A stretch of 64,000 bases of DNA from Acinetobacter sp. C32I (GTDB lineage Bacteria > Pseudomonadota > Gammaproteobacteria > Pseudomonadales > Moraxellaceae). Made by a program: the position numbers and the translations under genes. The notes below the pieces were generated by a model. The model did no database searches. It was not told the DNA's origin and was given only the letters and a program-made list of their open reading frames with translations. Numbering within the stretch: the stretch's first letter is position 1; each line of letters opens with the position of its first letter. The stretch is taken from contig NZ_CP098480.1 in assembly GCF_023702715.1 (NCBI RefSeq), positions 1,426,001 to 1,490,000 on the forward strand, read 5' to 3'. Below are positions 36,940-45,390 of this stretch, piece by piece.

Positions 36940-37647
36940 TCATTCACACTCCCAACGAGGCTTGCAAGTTAACTCAGGAAAATCTGCTGTGTAAATCTTT
37001 TGTCTTTGCTCTGAAAGCGTACTTTCAAGTGCCAATGTCAAATCAAGACTAGCAGCAAACGCTGCTGCCTCTTGATCTTCGCTATCAGAATAATTTAAAT
37101 TTACCGCAGCCAAACATGTGATGACCTTTTGTAAACGATCTGCCAACTCACGCGGCAAGACCTTAGCTACATTCGACATATCTGCCAATAAACATTGATC
37201 AGCTTCAGCTTCTAAAAAACCATCTTCTAATAAATGCTCATTATCTGCACATGCTTCGAGCAGTAGCAGATACGCAAACTCGGCAAAAGATGCTGCATAC
37301 CAAGTTACTCTTCCTGAATCATGCGTAATCAATGCTACAGGCAATGTATCTTTAGCAAGCGGAATCAACGCATAGCAATCACCTGCTCCGGTACAAGCAA
37401 ACGGTAAAAAGCGAATACCCTGTTGATACTTTGGGTTCAGCCAATCAGTTTGAATACCTCTCGCATCCTCTGCACTTATCCATTCAAAATCATAAGTACT
37501 GATCAAAGGTGGAGGTGAGTTCAACATGCGTTCACGCCAAGTTTCTGCCCAATTGTCATAACGTGTTGATCCGTCTTCCAACCAATTGGCAAGCATCGCT
37601 GGCAAAATGATCCCTATATGATCTGCAAGCTGCTGAAAATTGCTCAT
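36940..37647 (-). CDS. SMI1/KNR4 (SUKH) family protein
   Basis: A 235-residue protein; the ATG at 37647 (MSNFQQLADHIGIILPAML) has AAGGAA upstream and is preferred over 37737. WLNPKYQQGIRFLPFACTGAGDCYALIP is a good match to the SUKH core, where a glycine-rich turn follows a Phe/Leu strand. The protein is acidic. Families of this kind are often immunity proteins for secreted toxins, and the duplicated C-terminal fragment downstream supports recombination typical of such loci. No toxin is adjacent. Confidence 0.7.
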   Translation of the reverse strand: MSNFQQLADHIGIILPAMLANWLEDGSTRYDNWAETWRERMLNSPPPLISTYDFEWISAEDARGIQTDWLNPKYQQGIRFLPFACTGAGDCYALIPLAKDTLPVALITHDSGRVTWYAASFAEFAYLLLLEACADNEHLLEDGFLEAEADQCLLADMSNVAKVLPRELADRLQKVITCLAAVNLNYSDSEDQEAAAFAASLDLTLALESTLSEQRQKIYTADFPELTCKPRWECE

Positions 37648-38001
37648 ATGACAACATTCCTTCTGAAGGTCATTTGATTCAGTGACATCCTTTAGACAGA
37701 TTAAAGTCCACTGTTGTTTGAATTTCAATATTTTCACAAGAAATTGCAGTGTTTCTCCTCATATTGACCTATTTCACTTTATAAACTGGCACAAAAAGTG
37801 CTTCATTCTTTCTGTCAGAGTAGAAGCGTTCAGCATAGTCAGTCACATCGACTGTTATGTGGGTCATTGCTCAGAAATCAGCTCACTTTTTTTTATAAGC
37901 TTTCTCCTATGGAAAAAGTGCAGCTCTTTTTTGAATGTGACCCCGTCTCTTTCAATCTATTTGATTGGGTCACGGTTTATCCAAAAGATGAGGTTGAAAA
38001 T

Positions 38002-39015
38002 ATGAATAGCGCCAATATGACGGCATTAGCTGAACAAGACTACAGCTTAGAAGAACTGCAAAAAGAAGCTCGTATGGGAGCTTTGGGTCAAGAAACATTT
38101 AAACGCGAAGTTCGGGTGATTGATTTATCAGACTTTGAACAACGTAAGTATGAAATCGCGGAGCAGCTTTGGGCCGCTGCTACTGATATCGGTTTTTTTC
38201 AGGTCTCGCATCATGGTATTCCACTTGAGCAAATCCAAACTGCATTTGACATGACACAACAGTTTTTTGCTCTACCTGAACCTGTCAAAGCACGCTACCC
38301 ACTTAATCGAAATGCAGGTTGGGAAAGTAAGGCTCAAGTTCGTCCATCAACCAGTACCCCAGACCAGAAAGAATCCTACCAAATCACTCGCCCACGTATG
38401 GATGGACTTTATCCAACCGAGCAAGAGCTGCCTGACTTTAAAAATACCATGCTTGAATTTGAACAAGCGTGTTGGCACGTGGGTATGAAAATACTCTCCT
38501 GTTTTGCTTATAAACTGGGTTTTGCAGATAACTTTTTTAGCCTTGCTCATGATCCTGAACAAGACAGCTATCAAAGCACTTTAAGAATGTTGCATTACTA
38601 TGCTATTGATCCTGCTCTGAAAGATCAATTAGGTCTATGGCGTGCAGGTGCACATACCGATTTTGATTGTTTAACCTTATTGTTTCAACGTAACGGTCAA
38701 GGTGGTCTGCAAGTGTGCCCAGGTAAAGATATGGAGCAACAACAATGGACCAGTATCGAACCGCGGGATGATGTGATCACTTGTAATATCGGCGATATGT
38801 TAATGCGTTGGAGTGATGATCAATTACCTTCTAATTTCCACCGAGTCAAAAATCCGGAAGCAGATGAATACCAAGGAGCACGTTATAGCCTCGCCTTCTT
38901 CTGCCAAGCCAATGAAGATGTGCTAATTGAAAGCCCACAAAAGAAATATCCAGCAATTACAGCCAAGGAATATTTAAAACAAAGAATTAGTGCGAATTTT
39001 AAAGGGAAATACTAA
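38002..39015 (+). CDS. Isopenicillin N synthase-family 2-oxoglutarate/Fe(II) oxygenase
   Basis: A 337-residue oxygenase from the ATG at 38002, with GAGG eight bases upstream. The iron ligands are His218 and Asp220 (AHTDFDCLTLL) and His280 (NFHRVKNP); Arg294-X-Ser296 (RYSLAFF) binds the co-substrate carboxylate. The N-terminal VRVIDLSDFE and GFFQVSHHGIP are standard for the family. It is flanked by accessory genes on the left and by urate genes on the right. A role in purine oxidation is possible but only suggested by location; other small-molecule substrates are equally compatible. Confidence 0.85.
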   Translation: MNSANMTALAEQDYSLEELQKEARMGALGQETFKREVRVIDLSDFEQRKYEIAEQLWAAATDIGFFQVSHHGIPLEQIQTAFDMTQQFFALPEPVKARYPLNRNAGWESKAQVRPSTSTPDQKESYQITRPRMDGLYPTEQELPDFKNTMLEFEQACWHVGMKILSCFAYKLGFADNFFSLAHDPEQDSYQSTLRMLHYYAIDPALKDQLGLWRAGAHTDFDCLTLLFQRNGQGGLQVCPGKDMEQQQWTSIEPRDDVITCNIGDMLMRWSDDQLPSNFHRVKNPEADEYQGARYSLAFFCQANEDVLIESPQKKYPAITAKEYLKQRISANFKGKY

Positions 39016-39030
39016 TCGTTGATTCAGTGT

Positions 39031-39055
39031 AGACAGAGGCAAATCGTCTCTGTCT
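39031..39055 (+). terminator. Possible terminator after the oxygenase
   Basis: AGACAGAG and CTCTGTCT form an 8-bp stem with a nine-base loop 16 bases after the stop. The following sequence is AT-rich but lacks a clean T run. Confidence 0.45.
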
Positions 39056-39087
39056 GCTATTAAAAAATTATCGATTTATTTTTCCGT

Positions 39088-39858
39088 TTATGATCTTTTC
39101 CGTGATCTCTTCTTGGTTCTTTTAGGTACCACTTTTTGGGGAATATTCATTTTTCCAGTGCCTAATCCTCGGAAAAAATAGTTAACAAGATAAATGAATA
39201 AAAATCCGAAATAGAAAAATGGGAATATGGTAAAGACACTAAAAGTACTTTCCCAAAAAAGTACACCAATCCGATAATTATAACCTAACTGAATAAGCGC
39301 ACCTTTACGGCTACCATCCTGAAAGGAGATATTATCCAAAAGAAAATGGATCAGACCCATTAAAAAACAAAAGAAAAACATCCCTGAAACAATCGTTTTT
39401 TTTATTAATGGTTTCTCCAGCCATGGGTGTTTCTTCGATGCATCAAACTCAGCTTGAAAGAATTTACTATAAATTTTTTCCTGAAACGCCTTGTTCACCC
39501 CCACTCTCTTAATAAATAAAAAACATAGGTAAAAACCGAAGATAAAAGCTACAACAGTACAATAAATACTTGAAAGAATAGTAAAAAATGGTAGAGGGCC
39601 TTTGATTCCCACCGTAATCAACATGTGCTCTGTGATATAACGATAAATCTCGTACTGCCACTGATTGCGTGGATATGCTGGAAATAAAAATAACGGTAAA
39701 ATGAATACAATAATCAAAAGGCTAATATGTATTTTCGCTTGTCTTTTTTCTTTAGCTCGTTGTTCAAGTGCCAAACGTCTTTGTTCTAATTTTTCTTGCT
39801 TCTTTTGCTTTGTGTGCTGCTCAAGCAATTCTCTTGCTACATAACGTTTTGTTGACAT
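39088..39858 (-). CDS. Hypothetical membrane protein
   Basis: A 256-residue protein with a strongly basic, Gln/Lys-rich N-terminal 42 residues (EQHTKQKKQEKLEQRRLALE) and four hydrophobic segments at about 43-60, 88-115, 150-170 and 213-238, ending in a basic tail PKRTKKRSRKRS. Both ends are therefore likely cytosolic. Very AT-rich, like the accessory cluster. No family recognised. No strong ribosome site precedes the ATG at 39858. Confidence 0.55.
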   Translation of the reverse strand: MSTKRYVARELLEQHTKQKKQEKLEQRRLALEQRAKEKRQAKIHISLLIIVFILPLFLFPAYPRNQWQYEIYRYITEHMLITVGIKGPLPFFTILSSIYCTVVAFIFGFYLCFLFIKRVGVNKAFQEKIYSKFFQAEFDASKKHPWLEKPLIKKTIVSGMFFFCFLMGLIHFLLDNISFQDGSRKGALIQLGYNYRIGVLFWESTFSVFTIFPFFYFGFLFIYLVNYFFRGLGTGKMNIPQKVVPKRTKKRSRKRS

Positions 39859-39989
39859 AGAAAATCAATATTTATGTTTTATATAAAAATCTTAATTAGA
39901 AAATAATAAAGATACGCGAATATTCATAGGATCGAGAATTCTAAATTAAAATGAGCAACCTTCCAATATTATAAAGTACATATCTTCTT

Positions 39990-40034
39990 TTTATAAAACT
40001 TGTACAGTCAGAGATTGACGATCTCTGACTGTAC
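39990..40034 (-). terminator. Terminator overlapping the end of allA
   Basis: GTACAGTCAGAGAT at 40002-40015 and its exact complement at 40021-40034 form a 14-bp stem with a five-base loop that includes the allA stop codon; a T-rich stretch follows on the minus strand. Confidence 0.8.
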
Positions 40035-40544
40035 TAAAGCTTCAGTGATCCAGCACGGTTGAGATAAATGATGGACATCACAATTACTGCCGCCACCAAT
40101 CCGATCTACGACCAGAAAATCACTACGTGCTTCCAAAGTAATTAAAGGATGATGCCATACCCCTTGATGGTAGGTAATTCCCTGCTGCCCATTGCTGATA
40201 AAAGCTTGAATCCGTTGCTCATCAGGTCGCGTTTGATCAAAAGGCAACGCCACAACAACAATAAACTTCTGTTGCTGCAATGGAATAAAAGACTGTGAAC
40301 CATAAGGATGTCGTTCCAACATCTCAATCTGAAATGGAATGGGAGTTGCAAACAGATTATGAAAAATACTCATCCCTACGGCGACCTGATCGCCTGACAC
40401 CTGTGCCAGAGATAAGGCGTGATAGCGTTCAGTGAGTCCCTGATTAATCGGAATAAAGTCTTTGTTGCTCTTTTCAATCACATCCCCAAAAGCAGCAAAA
40501 CTGTCTTGAGTTAAAAGTCGAATTTCAATATTTTTTTCATGCAT
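40008..40544 (-). CDS. allA: Ureidoglycolate lyase
   Basis: A 178-residue cupin-fold enzyme splitting ureidoglycolate into glyoxylate and urea. MLERHPYGSQSFIPL, IAFISNGQQGI-like IQAFISNGQQGITYHQGVWHH and the early DSFAAFGDVIE are the family signatures. It takes the product of allantoicase, whose gene lies 199 bases upstream on the same strand, and so ends the pathway. Two hairpins in the gap separate the two genes transcriptionally at least in part. Confidence 0.9.
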   Translation of the reverse strand: MHEKNIEIRLLTQDSFAAFGDVIEKSNKDFIPINQGLTERYHALSLAQVSGDQVAVGMSIFHNLFATPIPFQIEMLERHPYGSQSFIPLQQQKFIVVVALPFDQTRPDEQRIQAFISNGQQGITYHQGVWHHPLITLEARSDFLVVDRIGGGSNCDVHHLSQPCWITEALVQSEIVNL

Positions 40545-40669
40545 AGGTTGATTCTCTTTAAATCAGTTGCATCGCGTGAGCAACACTGTCGCGCAAGACA
40601 ACTTTTGTGCTGTTACTTTATTTTGCTTAAAAATTACTACAGGTTATGCAATCAAATTAAAATCAAAAG

Positions 40670-40730
40670 CTCAAAAACCAATGGCTGCGCCATTGGTTTT
40701 TGAGGGTGTGCTAAGGGGCTTCGCCCCTTA
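40670..40730. terminator. Tandem hairpins after the allantoicase gene
   Basis: A perfect 15-bp stem (CTCAAAAACCAATGG and complement, five-base loop) at 40670-40704 and a second TAAGGGG/CCCCTTA stem at 40712-40730 lie between alc and allA. On the minus strand the second comes first; the A/T-rich outer arm of the first gives a short T run in its stem. Confidence 0.65.
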
Positions 40731-40743
40731 AATCCCTGAAAAA

Positions 40744-41757
40744 TCATTTTGCAACCAGTGCCGCTTTCCCCCATAAACGAATCCGACTAATCCCACCATC
40801 AGGAATCATATTGACGCGGATATAATTCACTTTTTGATGTTGAAGCACTTCTGCAACATACTCATGAATATTGTCCATGGTCAAAGGCTGCTGTTCCAAC
40901 AAAAAAGGCCAGAACATACTCTGCGGAATAAGTTGCACATCGGTTGCATCTTCAACATAAGCAGCTTGAATCGAACAAAATGCAGGAAAATTCCCTTTAA
41001 AATAGGCGGTATCTACGTCAATTTTTTCAATCTGCCCTGTTTGTCCCAAAGCAATAATGCACCAATCAAAACCAGGGGCACGGCGACGTTTGGTCTCCCA
41101 ACCATCGCCCATATTTAAGCCGCGATCAGGGCTAAGCAGATTATTCGGATGGCCAAAATGCGCATCGCTAAAGGCCACAATACGCCCACCATTTTTTAAA
41201 CCAATTAAATCCATCTGCTGGGTTGTATCAACATTTTCGAGCAGCACACGGCCATAGGCTCTTAAACGTGCGATCCCACCATCAGGGAAAATATTAATGC
41301 GAATATGGGTAATTTTCTGAGCGGTGCAGTCGAAAAAATGATGCTGGTCTGGAGATAAAACTGAGTTTTCTAATAACGTCGTCCAAGTGATACCTTCCAA
41401 TTGATTATCTGGTGCATAACAGCCCTCAATGGAAGCAGAGGCTGGATAATTGCCTGTAAAGAATGAGGTATCAATATCAAATCCAGATATAGTCCCTGTC
41501 ACACCTAAACGAACGATACACCAATCATAACCAGACTCACGCTTACGTCGCGTTTCCCATCCATCCATCCATTTGCCATTGTCATCATATTTTCCTTCAA
41601 TGAATTGAGCGGGTGTGCTTTGCAACATTCTTGCCGCTTCTGCAAAAAACTCATCGGAACAACTTATGATAGTTGCACCAATTCTGGCATCAGCAAGATT
41701 GGTTAACGCCTGCAAATGGGTCGGTAAAGCTACGGTTTTAGCAACATGCACTGTCAT
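40744..41757 (-). CDS. alc: Allantoicase
   Basis: A 337-residue enzyme hydrolysing allantoate to ureidoglycolate and urea. It consists of two repeated domains, each with the block WETKRRRAPGFDWCIIALG / WETRRKRESGYDWCIVRLG, then YIRVNMIPDGGISRIRLWG / HIRINIFPDGGIARLRAYG. Length is normal. It is divergent from the GntR gene at 41922, with a GntR-type operator at 41810 in between, 53 bases before the alc start. Confidence 0.95.
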   Translation of the reverse strand: MTVHVAKTVALPTHLQALTNLADARIGATIISCSDEFFAEAARMLQSTPAQFIEGKYDDNGKWMDGWETRRKRESGYDWCIVRLGVTGTISGFDIDTSFFTGNYPASASIEGCYAPDNQLEGITWTTLLENSVLSPDQHHFFDCTAQKITHIRINIFPDGGIARLRAYGRVLLENVDTTQQMDLIGLKNGGRIVAFSDAHFGHPNNLLSPDRGLNMGDGWETKRRRAPGFDWCIIALGQTGQIEKIDVDTAYFKGNFPAFCSIQAAYVEDATDVQLIPQSMFWPFLLEQQPLTMDNIHEYVAEVLQHQKVNYIRVNMIPDGGISRIRLWGKAALVAK

Positions 41758-41809
41758 TGATCATTCCTGAAGGTTTCATTTCTATTCTATTATGCAAGAT
41801 CCAGTCCAA

Positions 41810-41822
41810 CTGGTCTGACCTG
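41810..41822. promoter_or_regulatory. GntR operator between alc and the GntR gene
   Basis: CTGGTCTGACCTG is a near-perfect palindrome matching the sites at 42730 and 50559 and the FadR-subfamily pattern TGGTNNGACCA. Its place suggests control of alc and autoregulation. Confidence 0.75.
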
Positions 41823-41921
41823 TTATTAAAAATATAGCTATTTTTAAGCAACAGCGCCAACAAAAAGATAAATTTTGTGTAGAATCAAACTGTTTATTTT
41901 TATATTTAAGGTGCGTTGCTG

Positions 41922-42638
41922 ATGAGTCCACAAGCTATGCTCAATGGAAAATCCTCTCAGGTGACTGAGCAAGCGGTGGAAGTAATTCATCAACGCATTC
42001 AACAAAATACTTATGCAGTCGGTTCTGCCTTACCCTCGCAACGTGATCTTGCCCTCCAGTTGGGAATCAGCCGTGCTTCTTTACGTGAGGCATTAACTCG
42101 TCTTGCCGCTTTAGGATTGTTGGAAATCAAGGCGGGGAAAGGGGTTTATGTGATTTCACAACATAGCCAAGCCGCAGAACAATGGGATGGCGAGCACCGT
42201 GTTTCGCTTAAAGATTTCTATCAATTACGCTATGTATTGGAAGGTTTCTGTGCCCTGCTTGCATGTGAATACTTAACCGAAGAGGATAAGTCGACCCTCC
42301 AGCAACACTACCAATCACTTGCCAGTGCAATCAAACAACAGAACTGGCAAGCAGCCTCTGAATTTGACTACGCTTTTCATCAGCACATTATTGAACTTAG
42401 TCATAATCAATCAATTATTCAAACACTTAAAATGCATACTGAATGGATTAAAAAAAGCCAGATCCTGCCTTTCGTTCAACCTAATCTGGCATTTAAAACC
42501 ATTCAAGAACATGAATTAATTCTGCAAGCCTTATTTAATCAGGATGCAGCGGCGGCTGAAAAAGCCATGCAAGCGCATATTATTGGTGCTGCACAACGGG
42601 CGGGTGTGTACTTTTCTCGACATAACAGCTCAATCTAA
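41922..42638 (+). CDS. GntR-family regulator, FadR subfamily (purine/urate regulator)
   Basis: A 238-residue regulator from the ATG at 41922 (AAGGTG eight bases upstream). The winged helix is at about residues 14-75 (ALPSQRDLALQLGISRASLR, then LGLLEIKAGKGVYVI); the C-terminal FCD ligand domain follows, with metal-ligand-like DYAFHQHIIELSHN and MQAHIIGA. It sits between alc and hpxO, and the same palindrome lies before alc, hpxO and uraD, so it probably represses the urate pathway and responds to an intermediate such as urate or allantoin. Confidence 0.88.
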   Translation: MSPQAMLNGKSSQVTEQAVEVIHQRIQQNTYAVGSALPSQRDLALQLGISRASLREALTRLAALGLLEIKAGKGVYVISQHSQAAEQWDGEHRVSLKDFYQLRYVLEGFCALLACEYLTEEDKSTLQQHYQSLASAIKQQNWQAASEFDYAFHQHIIELSHNQSIIQTLKMHTEWIKKSQILPFVQPNLAFKTIQEHELILQALFNQDAAAAEKAMQAHIIGAAQRAGVYFSRHNSSI

Positions 42639-42729
42639 GCACGAAAATTAAATCTGCACCACTTTGCCCCATGCTTTGAACCACATCAATGCAACCTTTC
42701 TATTTTTGCTTTTTAATAAAGCAAATTAT

Positions 42730-42742
42730 CTGGTATGACCAG
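42730..42742. promoter_or_regulatory. GntR operator before hpxO
   Basis: CTGGTATGACCAG has perfect CTGGT/ACCAG arms and lies 79 bases before the hpxO start. It matches the sites before alc and uraD. Confidence 0.75.
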
Positions 42743-42820
42743 TAAAACCAGTTGCTAAAATTGGCACACTTCTCGCTTAGAACTGTTTAGAAACTTATTT
42801 ATATATTTAGGGTCTGAACG

Positions 42821-43978
42821 ATGAATATTGCGATTGTAGGTGCAGGTATGGGCGGTTTGACTGCTGGTATCGCTTTAAAAAAATTTGGTCATCAGGTCAC
42901 GATCTATGAACAAGCTGCCGAAATCTTACCCGTCGGTGCCGCTATTTCACTGTGGTCAAATGGGGTTAAGTGCCTCAACTATTTGGGCTTAACCGATCAA
43001 ATTCAGGCGCTTGGTGGACAAATGGAATCTTTGGCTTATGTGGATGGACTGAGCCAACAAACCATGACCCAATTTAGCTTATCACCTTTATATAAAGAAG
43101 TCGGGCAACGAGCTTACCCCGTCGCCCGAGCAGATCTACAACAATTATTAATGCAGCAATTTGGTCTGGAAGATATCAAACTAGGCATGAAAATGACGGC
43201 GATTGAAAGCCATCAAGATGATGTCACCCTTCATTTTCAGGATGGTTCACAAATTAGAGCTGATTTGTTGATTGGTGCAGATGGCACACATTCGCTCACC
43301 CGACAATTTGTCCTCGGTTATCAAGTTGAACGTCGCTATGCAGGTTATGTAAATTGGAACGGTTTGGTTGATATTGATGAAGCGATTGCACCTGCCATGC
43401 AGTGGACAACGTATATTGGTGAAGGTAAACGTGTGTCACTGATGCCTGTTGCCCAAAATCGTTTTTATTTTTTCTTTGACGTCCCTTTAGTGGCTGGACT
43501 GGCCAATCAACGTGAACAGTATAAGCAAGACCTCAAATCCCATTTCAGCGGCTGGTGTGAACCTGTACAAAAACTGATTGAAGCTTTAGATGAGCAAAAA
43601 ACCAATCGTGTTGAAATTCATGACATTGAACCTTTTATGGATTTTTATAAAGGGCGTGTGGTGCTACTCGGTGATGCAGCGCATAGCACCACCCCAGATA
43701 TCGGACAAGGCGGCTGCCAAGCCATGGAAGATGCGATTTATCTCGCTCGTGCCTTACAAATCAATACCTTTGGTTTAGAGGATGCACTGGCACGCTATCA
43801 AAATAAGCGCAATGATCGTACCAAAGAAATGGTGCTCCGAGCACGTAAGCGTTGCGATATCACCCATATGAAAGATCCACAGGTGACTGAAGAATGGTAT
43901 CAATCGCTGTATCAGGAACAAGGCTCACATATCATGCAAGGCATCATCAGTAATATTATCGGCAATCCACTGGATTGA
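42821..43978 (+). CDS. hpxO: FAD-dependent urate hydroxylase
   Basis: A 385-residue flavoprotein monooxygenase. The FAD-binding start [19 protein letters not shown], the [11 protein letters not shown] motif and [20 protein letters not shown] are all present. HpxO converts urate to 5-hydroxyisourate with NADH and O2 in place of uricase. AGGGTC precedes the ATG. Its product is passed to UraH and UraD encoded at 49.7-50.5 kb. A GntR operator lies upstream. Confidence 0.95.
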   Translation: MNIAIVGAGMGGLTAGIALKKFGHQVTIYEQAAEILPVGAAISLWSNGVKCLNYLGLTDQIQALGGQMESLAYVDGLSQQTMTQFSLSPLYKEVGQRAYPVARADLQQLLMQQFGLEDIKLGMKMTAIESHQDDVTLHFQDGSQIRADLLIGADGTHSLTRQFVLGYQVERRYAGYVNWNGLVDIDEAIAPAMQWTTYIGEGKRVSLMPVAQNRFYFFFDVPLVAGLANQREQYKQDLKSHFSGWCEPVQKLIEALDEQKTNRVEIHDIEPFMDFYKGRVVLLGDAAHSTTPDIGQGGCQAMEDAIYLARALQINTFGLEDALARYQNKRNDRTKEMVLRARKRCDITHMKDPQVTEEWYQSLYQEQGSHIMQGIISNIIGNPLD

Positions 43979-44383
43979 GCTTTCTCTCCAAAGCACGCTT
44001 GTATTTTAGGCTTTTTATTTCTACAAACAGCTTAAGGAAGCTTTGAATAATATCCACCTAGTAAGTGCAATTTAGATAAGGGGTTCAAGGAGCGAAGCTC
44101 CTGAGACTGGGGCAGCGAAGCACTGCTGCGTAAGTATGGTTTTTTGCCCTTCCCAAAAAACAATCACTTAATAAATGAAACTCCATCAAAAGCCAAAACT
44201 CTTGTGCAGCAGTGCTGCTCATTCGCGAAAAAATTGGGCCCTTGAAACTACATGCCCAATTGCATACCATCTTAATGAGTTGAGATAGTAAAGGATGCTC
44301 GACCTCCATTGTACTTAATCTTAATTATGAAGTGCAATGTGTGAAGTTGTTGCTCGCTTCTGCACCGCGAAAAGGAGATAACC
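43979..44383. other. Gap with GAA-loop hairpins
   Basis: About 400 bases without a convincing gene. It contains AGGAGC-GAA-GCTCCT at 44088-44102 and a further hairpin-rich block at 44112-44151 that resembles one at 58388-58420. It marks the left edge of the GC-richer two-gene patch. Confidence 0.5.
44112..44151 (+). repeat. Degenerate intergenic repeat, copy 1
   Basis: The pattern GCAGCGA...GCTGCG(T/C)AAG...ATGGTT...GCCCTT is shared with 58388-58420 on the same strand. Each copy can fold on its own GCAGCG/(C)GCTGC arms. Confidence 0.4.
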
Positions 44384-44746
44384 ATGGCTCGATTTTTAGC
44401 AATCTACATTGGAACTGCAACCGCGAAGGAAAAGAGTGACTGGAATGCAATGGACTCAATTACGCGCCAAACTCGCGAACAAGAGGCAATGGCAGCTTGG
44501 GGCCAATGGATGCAAGACCACCAAACAGCCATAGTCGACCCCGGTACTCCTATCGGCGCGACGAAGCGCGTTTCGTCCAAAGGAATCGAGAATACAAGTA
44601 ATCACATTACTGGTTACGTGCTCATCGAGGCGGCATCTCATATGGATGCTGCTGAACTATTTATGAGCCATCCACACTTTTCCTTGTTTCCAGGTGATTC
44701 TGTTGAAATTATGGAATGCCTTCCAATGCCCAGCGGTGACACCTAA
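44384..44746 (+). CDS. YCII-related domain protein
   Basis: A 120-residue cytosolic protein with a ferredoxin-like YCII/DGPF fold: MARFLAIYIG at the start, WGQWMQDHQTAIVDPGTPIG in the middle and a C-terminal GYVLIEAASHMDAAELFMSH, PHFSLFPGDSVEIMECLPM. AAGGAG precedes the ATG. The stop codon begins TAACAATTCATTC, the usual left end of an integron attC site, and the gene is GC-richer than its neighbours. Such small genes are common in integron cassettes. Function unknown. Confidence 0.75.
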   Translation: MARFLAIYIGTATAKEKSDWNAMDSITRQTREQEAMAAWGQWMQDHQTAIVDPGTPIGATKRVSSKGIENTSNHITGYVLIEAASHMDAAELFMSHPHFSLFPGDSVEIMECLPMPSGDT

Positions 44747-44769
44747 CAATTCATTCGAGCATTAGCTGG
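44744..44769 (+). repeat. attC-like remnant 1
   Basis: The stop codon of the YCII gene opens TAACAATTCATTCGAGC, then ATTAGCTGG. The left part equals the start of many cassette attC sites; the central stem is missing, so this would be a collapsed site. Confidence 0.45.
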
Positions 44770-44780
44770 AGACTTACTAC

Positions 44781-45341
44781 ATGGGACTTTTGACCTTCTG
44801 TATCAACGTCACCTTGGATGGCTGCATCGACCATCAGGAGGGGATCGCTGACGACGAGACCCACGCCTTTTTTACCCGCCTTATGGACGATAACGGGGCC
44901 ATGTTATGGGGCCGCGTTACCTACGAGATGATGGAGAGCTACTGGCCAGCGGTCGCTCGCGGTAACGTGGAGGCACCCTCAGCAGTGCGTGAGTGGGCCA
45001 TCAAACTGGAGACCAAACCAAAGTACGTGGTGTCATCCGTGCGAAAGAACTTCCCGTGGACCAATAGCCACCACATCGCTGGCGACCTACGTACCAGTGT
45101 ACAGAAACTTAAAGATACGATCCCGAATGGTGTGCTTCTAGGTAGTGGTAAGCTTGCGACCGAGCTAGACCAGTTGGATCTAATTGACGAGTACAAGTTT
45201 CTTATCCATCCCAGAATCGCTGGACACGGCCCGACCCTTTATCAAAATGGATTGCCTAGCACGCGACGACTCGAGTTGGTGTCAGCAAAACCGCTTTGCA
45301 ATGGCGCAATCGCCGTCCACTATCGGCGAGAGCGCGACTAA
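44781..45341 (+). CDS. Dihydrofolate reductase family (RibD C-terminal type) protein
   Basis: A 186-residue protein of the RibD/DHFR fold: LLTFCINVTLDGCIDHQEG, MLWGRVTYEMMESYWPA, KYVVSSVRK, GVLLGSGKLATELDQLDLID and HPRIAGHGPTLY are conserved blocks. It has no aminohydrolase domain, so it is one of the stand-alone reductase-like proteins of unknown substrate. Base composition is clearly GC-richer than the genes on either side. Its stop is followed by TAACAATTCACTC, again attC-like. Confidence 0.85.
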   Translation: MGLLTFCINVTLDGCIDHQEGIADDETHAFFTRLMDDNGAMLWGRVTYEMMESYWPAVARGNVEAPSAVREWAIKLETKPKYVVSSVRKNFPWTNSHHIAGDLRTSVQKLKDTIPNGVLLGSGKLATELDQLDLIDEYKFLIHPRIAGHGPTLYQNGLPSTRRLELVSAKPLCNGAIAVHYRRERD

Positions 45342-45370
45342 CAATTCACTCAATCCATCAGAACACCGAT
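45339..45370 (+). repeat. attC-like remnant 2
   Basis: TAACAATTCACTCAATCC starts at the stop codon of the DHFR-like gene and differs by a few bases from remnant 1 at 44744. The right half of an attC site is not evident. Confidence 0.4.
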
Positions 45371-45390
45371 ATAAAATCAACAACGGCTTA

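Noticed and set aside
42821..43978. Salicylate or 6-hydroxynicotinate monooxygenase instead of HpxO
   Set aside because: The general fold would allow it, but the urate-pathway neighbours, GntR operator and close motif fit favour urate hydroxylase.
44085..44309. 74-residue minus-strand open frame
   Set aside because: Its C-terminal part is made of the hairpin repeat at 44112-44151; the composition is that of a repeat, not a gene.
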